Below are positions 4,705 to 8,364 of a stretch of DNA of 8,364 nt, piece after piece. The number at the start of each line of letters is the position of its first letter. Positions within the stretch are counted from its first letter, which is position 1. The DNA is from Bacteroidales bacterium (GTDB taxonomy: Bacteria; Bacteroidota; Bacteroidia; Bacteroidales; UBA12481). The notes under the pieces are model-generated. The model did not search any database, was not told the origin of the DNA, and saw only the letters and a list, made by a program, of their open reading frames with translations. The position numbers and the translations under genes are program-made. The DNA lies in contig JAGHDB010000152.1 of the NCBI GenBank assembly GCA_021160155.1, forward strand, positions 1 through 8,364, in the 5' to 3' direction.

Positions 4705-5892
4705 ATGTCAGTTGAAAAAGAGTTGTTTCTGAAATATCTCGGGCAAACCACACATCATCCTATGGGCATTGAGATCTCACACGCCAAAGGCTGTTTTCTC
4801 TTTGATCAGGAAGGGGAAAAGTACTATGACCTGATGAGCGGTTTTTCTGTCAGCAATGTCGGACACGGTAACCGATCTGTTATTGAAGCAATTACAAAAC
4901 AATCGGAGCGCTATCTCTATACCATGGTGTATGGTGCGGTGATCCAATCGCCACAAGTCAGATATGCAGAAGCCCTGATCAACTTACTACCTGATCCGCT
5001 TGAGCAGGTTTTTTTTGCCAATTCAGGTACCGAAGCAGTTGAAGGAGCTTTAAAGTTGGCCAAACGAGCTACCGGTCGAACCGAACTGGTCACATTTCGC
5101 AACAGCTATCATGGCAGCACACAAGGTGCATTAAGTGTTATGGGAAATGAAGCACATAAAACTGCTTTTCGCCCGCTGTTACCTGACGTACGTATTTTGG
5201 AATTCAATAATCCAGATGATCTTACACGAATCAGCAACCGGACTGCAGCGGTAATTATTGAACCCATCCAGGGGGAAGCCGGGATTCGTGTTCCGGAACC
5301 GGGATACCTGCAATCTCTCAGGGCACGCTGTGATGAAACCGGTACCCTGCTGATCTTTGATGAAGTGCAAACCGGATTTGGCCGGACGGGAACACTTTTT
5401 TACCTGCAACAAGCTGAAGTAATACCGGATATTCTGGTGCTTGCCAAAGCTCTGGGCGGAGGCATGCCCCTGGGTGCTTTTATTGCCAGTCGGGAACTTA
5501 TGTCTATGCTCACCCATCATCCTTCATTGGGACATCTGACTACTTTTGGCGGACATCCGGTCAGTTGTGCAGCCGGTATGGCAGCATTGAATTTCATTCT
5601 GCAAGAGGAGTTAGACCGGAAAGCACAGGAGAAAAGTGAAATGTTCAAAAATTTATTGCACCACCCGGCAATAAAGGAGATACGTGGAGCAGGGCTTTTT
5701 ATGGGGATAAAACTCGCATCGACACATCAGGTTGACCGTTTTCTTAAAGCCAGCCTGAATGAAGGTATGCTTTTCGATTATTTTCTTTTTTGTGATGATG
5801 CCATCCGGGTAGCTCCGCCACTGATCATTTCTGATGAAGAGGTCAAAGATCTTTCTGCCCGGATTCTCCGGGCTCTGGATCAATCCATATGA
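4705..5892 (+). CDS. Class III PLP-dependent aminotransferase (acetylornithine/ornithine aminotransferase-like)
   Basis: Cytoplasmic aminotransferase of 395 residues, normal for the ArgD/RocD/GabT group. PLP features: SGTEA at 107-111 (phosphate binding), YHG at 135-137 (ring stacking), Glu186 in IIEPIQGE, Asp219 in FDEVQTG (pairs with the pyridine nitrogen), Schiff-base Lys248 in LAKALGGGMPLG, and TTFGGHP at 279-285. Arg368 in RVAPPLII is the usual substrate carboxylate-binding arginine. The fold and chemistry are clear. Whether the amino donor is acetylornithine, ornithine, 4-aminobutyrate or another omega-amine is not, since no arg or proline genes are nearby. It starts 13 bases after the LytTR stop with no obvious Shine-Dalgarno, suggesting co-transcription. 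Its stop lies four bases from the stop of the converging FAH gene. Confidence 0.93.
   Translation: MSVEKELFLKYLGQTTHHPMGIEISHAKGCFLFDQEGEKYYDLMSGFSVSNVGHGNRSVIEAITKQSERYLYTMVYGAVIQSPQVRYAEALINLLPDPLEQVFFANSGTEAVEGALKLAKRATGRTELVTFRNSYHGSTQGALSVMGNEAHKTAFRPLLPDVRILEFNNPDDLTRISNRTAAVIIEPIQGEAGIRVPEPGYLQSLRARCDETGTLLIFDEVQTGFGRTGTLFYLQQAEVIPDILVLAKALGGGMPLGAFIASRELMSMLTHHPSLGHLTTFGGHPVSCAAGMAALNFILQEELDRKAQEKSEMFKNLLHHPAIKEIRGAGLFMGIKLASTHQVDRFLKASLNEGMLFDYFLFCDDAIRVAPPLIISDEEVKDLSARILRALDQSI
5857..5873. repeat. Perfect 7-bp inverted repeat near the 3' end of the aminotransferase gene
   Basis: GCCCGGA (5857-5863) and TCCGGGC (5867-5873) flank a TTC loop, giving a GC-rich hairpin readable on both strands. 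It lies 19 bases before the aminotransferase stop and about 24 bases beyond the FAH stop on the other strand. There is no U-tract on either side, so a terminator role at this convergent junction is only a suggestion. Confidence 0.5.
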
Positions 5893-5896
5893 GTAC

Positions 5897-6508
5897 TTAT
5901 TTGATATAAAAATCCAGCAGGGTTTCCCCTTCAATATCAGCCACCAGGTGATCTCCAACAGCGACCGGGCCCACCCCGACAGGTGTTCCGGTATAGATCA
6001 GATCTCCCATCTGCAGAGTAAAAAACCGGGATATATAGGCGATAATCCGTTCAAATGAAAAGATCATATCTATAGTATTCCCCTCCTGCACCCGTTTATC
6101 ATTTAGCATTAATCCGAACATCATCCGGTGCACATCCCGGATATCGCGCACCTTGATGAACCGTCCGACGGGAGCAGACCCGTCAAAACCTTTGGCAATT
6201 TCCCAGGGAAGACCTTTCTCTTTGGCATCTCTTTGCAGATCCCTGGCAGTAAAATCGATCCCCACGGTAAGTTGATCATAGTAACGATGTGCAAATTTCT
6301 CGTCAATATATTTACCTACCTTACAAATCCGCAAAACAACCTCCACTTCGTGGTGAATCTCTTTAGAGAAATCAGGATAGAAAAACGGCTTATTATCCTT
6401 AACCAGAGCCGTTTCAGGTTTTAAAAAAACGACCGGCTCTTTCGGAACCGGGTTATTAAGTTCACGGGCATGGTCGAGATAATTCCGACCGATAGCAAGA
6501 ATTTTCAC
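5897..6508 (-). CDS. Fumarylacetoacetate hydrolase (FAH)-family protein, FAHD1/YcgM-like
   Basis: Single-domain FAH-fold enzyme of 203 residues, the size of the FAHD1/YcgM subgroup. These act on small 2-oxo acids; oxaloacetate decarboxylase, acylpyruvase and oxaloacetate tautomerase activities are reported for the subgroup. Metal ligands are visible: Glu54 and Glu56 (HHEVEVV) and Asp85 (VGIDFTARD). Also conserved are the N-terminal lid-type NYLDHARELN at 9-18, Lys106 in EIAKGFDG, and the GTPVGVGP loop near 174-181. The start is GTG at 6508: the same frame has a stop (the exonuclease TGA) three codons upstream and no ATG between, so GTG is the only standard choice and gives the normal N-terminus. 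It is the last gene of the dnaN-exonuclease cluster and is probably co-transcribed. Confidence 0.92.
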   Translation of the reverse strand: MKILAIGRNYLDHARELNNPVPKEPVVFLKPETALVKDNKPFFYPDFSKEIHHEVEVVLRICKVGKYIDEKFAHRYYDQLTVGIDFTARDLQRDAKEKGLPWEIAKGFDGSAPVGRFIKVRDIRDVHRMMFGLMLNDKRVQEGNTIDMIFSFERIIAYISRFFTLQMGDLIYTGTPVGVGPVAVGDHLVADIEGETLLDFYIK

Positions 6509-6514
6509 AATGTA

Positions 6515-7282
6515 TCAGGTTTGACGTAATTTTAGAAAGACACGGGTAATTACCCGTTTGGTATATTCAGGAAAATCTTTCTGCATCATCCAATTATAAT
6601 ACTGAGGTTCTTTACTGAATACTTCCAGCACTTTACGGCCTTTATATTTGCCAAAATTAAAAACCTCTTCATCCTTGTCATCCAAAATAATTCTGCCGGC
6701 AAAATCAGCAAATCTCGAAGCACCGCTTAATGCCGATAATCCCTCAATATTCGGGGGCAGATCGGGGTATCTTTCTAACTGTGCCTGAAAGATCTCCCAC
6801 GTTGCTGTGACATCGGCCAGTGCCGAATGGGCATTAACCAGTTCTTTACCACAATAAAAGCGGTAAGCCGCAGAGAGGTTTCTGGGTTCCTTTTTAAAAA
6901 ATATGACCTGAACATCCACAAATCTCATCTTTTTAAGGTCGATATCTACCTCTGCCCTGGCAAACTCTTCAGCCAGCATCGGGATATCAAATTTATCGGA
7001 ATTATATCCCCCCAAATCCGCACCTTTAAAAAAAGAAACAATCTGGCCCGCCACCTCGGCAAACGTCGGTTTGTCTGCCACATCAGCATCTGAAATTCCA
7101 TGAATAGCCGTCACTTCAGGAGGAATGGGAATGGTAGGATTCAGTCTGAATACAAGAGATTCCTGAGAACCGCCAGGTGCTATCCTGAGCATGGCTATTT
7201 CAACGATCCGGTCGGTTCCCACATTCAACCCGGTGGATTCAATATCAAAGAAAACGATCGGACGAGTGATTTGCAGTTTCAT
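6515..7282 (-). CDS. DnaQ-like DEDDh 3'-5' exonuclease with ExoX-type C-terminal domain
   Basis: Exonuclease of 255 residues. The N-terminal RNase T/DnaQ fold (about 8-168) carries all DEDDh catalytic residues: Asp13 and Glu15 (FFDIESTG), Asp98 (GGYNSDKFDIP), His152 and Asp157 (NAHSALADV). The C-terminal segment, about 205-245 (FNFGKYKG, EPQYYNWMM), resembles the small domain found after the exonuclease in ExoX-like proteins. It could act in proofreading, repair or ssDNA trimming. A true replicative epsilon role is possible, since the gene overlaps dnaN, but this cannot be decided here; I therefore give no symbol. Its ATG overlaps the dnaN stop (ATGA at 7279-7282), indicating translational coupling. 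FAH follows after 6 bases in the same frame. Confidence 0.93.
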   Translation of the reverse strand: MKLQITRPIVFFDIESTGLNVGTDRIVEIAMLRIAPGGSQESLVFRLNPTIPIPPEVTAIHGISDADVADKPTFAEVAGQIVSFFKGADLGGYNSDKFDIPMLAEEFARAEVDIDLKKMRFVDVQVIFFKKEPRNLSAAYRFYCGKELVNAHSALADVTATWEIFQAQLERYPDLPPNIEGLSALSGASRFADFAGRIILDDKDEEVFNFGKYKGRKVLEVFSKEPQYYNWMMQKDFPEYTKRVITRVFLKLRQT

Positions 7283-8364
7283 GCATTGATCATCATAGGC
7301 ATGAGCAACATCAACAGATCCTCATCTTCATTCTCTTTATCCTTGGGAAGAATGATACCTGCTCGTGTGGGATCAGCCAACTCTACCGAAACTTCGTCAG
7401 AGGAAATATTCTGAAGGATTTCAATCAGGAAGACTGATTTGAAGCCAATTTCAAATTCATCTCCACCATACTGGCACTGAAGTGTCTCCACTGCCGATAT
7501 TGAGTAATCAATATCCTGTGCGGATACCACCAGTTGGTTGGGTTGCAGGTGCAATTTGATCAGGTTACTTGCCTGGTTTGAAAACACGGAGACTCTCCGC
7601 AGGGCATTTAACATCTCGGTACGGCCAATACCCATTTTGTTTGGATTATCTTTTGGAATAACTGCATCATACGCCGGATAATTACCCTCAACCAGACGGC
7701 AGATCAGTTTATATCCCGACAGAACAAAAACTGCGTTTTTATCATCAAATGACAGATTCACATCACCCTCTTCGCGCGGCAGAATATTCTTCAGGAGATT
7801 AGCCGGCTTTTTAGGCAGAATAAAGGATGCATCACTCTCTGCATGGGTATCTTTTCTGGTATATCTCACCAGTTTATGTGCATCTGAAGAGACAAAAGTG
7901 ACATGATCGGTATGTAATTCAAAGAGGATTCCGTTCATAACCGGTCTCAATTCATCATCCGCAGTAGCAAACAGTGTACGGTTAATCCCAACCAGTAATG
8001 TTTCGGACGAGAAGGTTACTTCGGTAATCCGGTCATCCTTGAGTACCGGTAATTGCGGAAAATCCACCCCGGGTTTGCCGACAATACTGTATTTTCCATT
8101 TTCAGAGATGATCTCAATTCCCAGTGTATCCATATTGACTTCAAAAGTCAAAGGTTGTTCGGGGAATTCTTTCAGTGTGTCAGTTAAAATTCTTGACGGG
8201 ATGGCAATCACACCATCGCCACTCGCATTTTCAATACTGAGTGTGGTGATCATGGTTGTTTCAAGATCTGACGCGGTGATTACCAACTCATTGCCTGTAA
8301 GCTGAAAAAGAAAATTGTCAAGAATAGGCAGGGTGTTTTTAGTACTGATCACCCTGCTGATAGC
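7279..8364 (-). CDS. dnaN: DNA polymerase III beta subunit (sliding clamp), 5'-truncated by window edge
   Basis: The ring-shaped processivity clamp that tethers polymerase and repair enzymes to DNA. The visible part, 361 codons plus stop, starts in the edge codons AISRVISTKNTLPIL, which match the first-domain consensus. The GTG at 8350-8352 is therefore the internal Val of RVI and not a start; roughly 15 residues are missing, lying past the right edge. Counting from that Val: TLPILDNFLFQL at 7-18 and ASDLETTM at 27-34 (domain 1), ADDELRPVMNGILFE at 131-145 (domain 2), RLVEGNYPAYDAVIP at 219-233 (domain 2/3 linker region), and the C-terminal LMPMMINA, which contributes to the clamp-binding pocket for partner peptides. 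It is the first visible gene of a minus-strand cluster with the exonuclease and FAH gene. dnaA is not in view, so nothing here marks an origin. Confidence 0.97.
   Translation of the reverse strand, partial: AISRVISTKNTLPILDNFLFQLTGNELVITASDLETTMITTLSIENASGDGVIAIPSRILTDTLKEFPEQPLTFEVNMDTLGIEIISENGKYSIVGKPGVDFPQLPVLKDDRITEVTFSSETLLVGINRTLFATADDELRPVMNGILFELHTDHVTFVSSDAHKLVRYTRKDTHAESDASFILPKKPANLLKNILPREEGDVNLSFDDKNAVFVLSGYKLICRLVEGNYPAYDAVIPKDNPNKMGIGRTEMLNALRRVSVFSNQASNLIKLHLQPNQLVVSAQDIDYSISAVETLQCQYGGDEFEIGFKSVFLIEILQNISSDEVSVELADPTRAGIILPKDKENEDEDLLMLLMPMMINA

Noticed and set aside
8039..8305. Plus-strand ORF opposite dnaN, and similar ORFs opposite the exonuclease, FAH, aminotransferase, TrmH and HU genes.
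   Set aside because: Each is the opposite- or alternate-frame shadow of a gene with clear family motifs, with no motif or start signal of its own.
8350..8352. GTG as the start codon of dnaN.
   Set aside because: The frame stays open to the window edge and encodes the conserved AISRVI residues of the clamp N-terminus, so this GTG is an internal valine.

Overview
This window looks like a piece of a Bacteroidota chromosome, probably from the class Bacteroidia. The evidence is threefold. Four non-coding stretches carry exact matches to the Bacteroidota -7 promoter box TAnnTTTG (upstream of the M28 peptidase, tRNA-Ser, HU and LytTR genes). Start codons mostly lack strong Shine-Dalgarno sequences. 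The proteins (HU, TrmH with an N-terminal extension, LytTR regulator, DnaN followed by a DnaQ-like exonuclease) read as Bacteroidota types. Most genes are housekeeping or central metabolism. I see no phage, plasmid, insertion sequence or CRISPR system.

Layout from left to right. Positions 2-652 (+) hold the 3' part of a KDPG/KHG aldolase gene cut by the left edge. It converges with 671-2230 (-), a secreted M28-family zinc peptidase. Positions 2231-2894 are a 664-base region without a protein gene and the structurally richest part of the window. It contains an 84-base two-level hexamer tandem repeat with a G-quadruplex pattern on the minus strand (2335-2420), a large nested palindrome (2432-2560), a tRNA-Ser(TGA) gene on the minus strand (2559-2645), a second nested hairpin (2713-2762), and promoters for the peptidase, the tRNA and HU. 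Then come HU (2895-3167), a strong intrinsic terminator, and a TrmH/SpoU rRNA/tRNA methyltransferase whose start codon abuts the terminator U-tract (3216-3902). A LytTR response regulator (3969-4691) with its own promoter follows, 13 bases ahead of a class III PLP aminotransferase (4705-5892). The aminotransferase converges with a minus-strand cluster read as dnaN (partial at the right edge, 7279-8364), a DEDDh exonuclease (6515-7282) and an FAH-family hydrolase/tautomerase (5897-6508).

Functional links. DnaN and the exonuclease overlap by ATGA and are probably translationally coupled, which fits a shared role in DNA replication or repair. The FAH gene follows in the same reading frame, 6 bases after the exonuclease stop, so it is probably co-transcribed. 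The LytTR regulator and aminotransferase probably form a two-gene operon, and no histidine kinase gene is visible nearby. HU and TrmH are in tandem but separated by a terminator, so TrmH expression may depend on read-through. The least explained material is the repeat-rich zone on both sides of tRNA-Ser.
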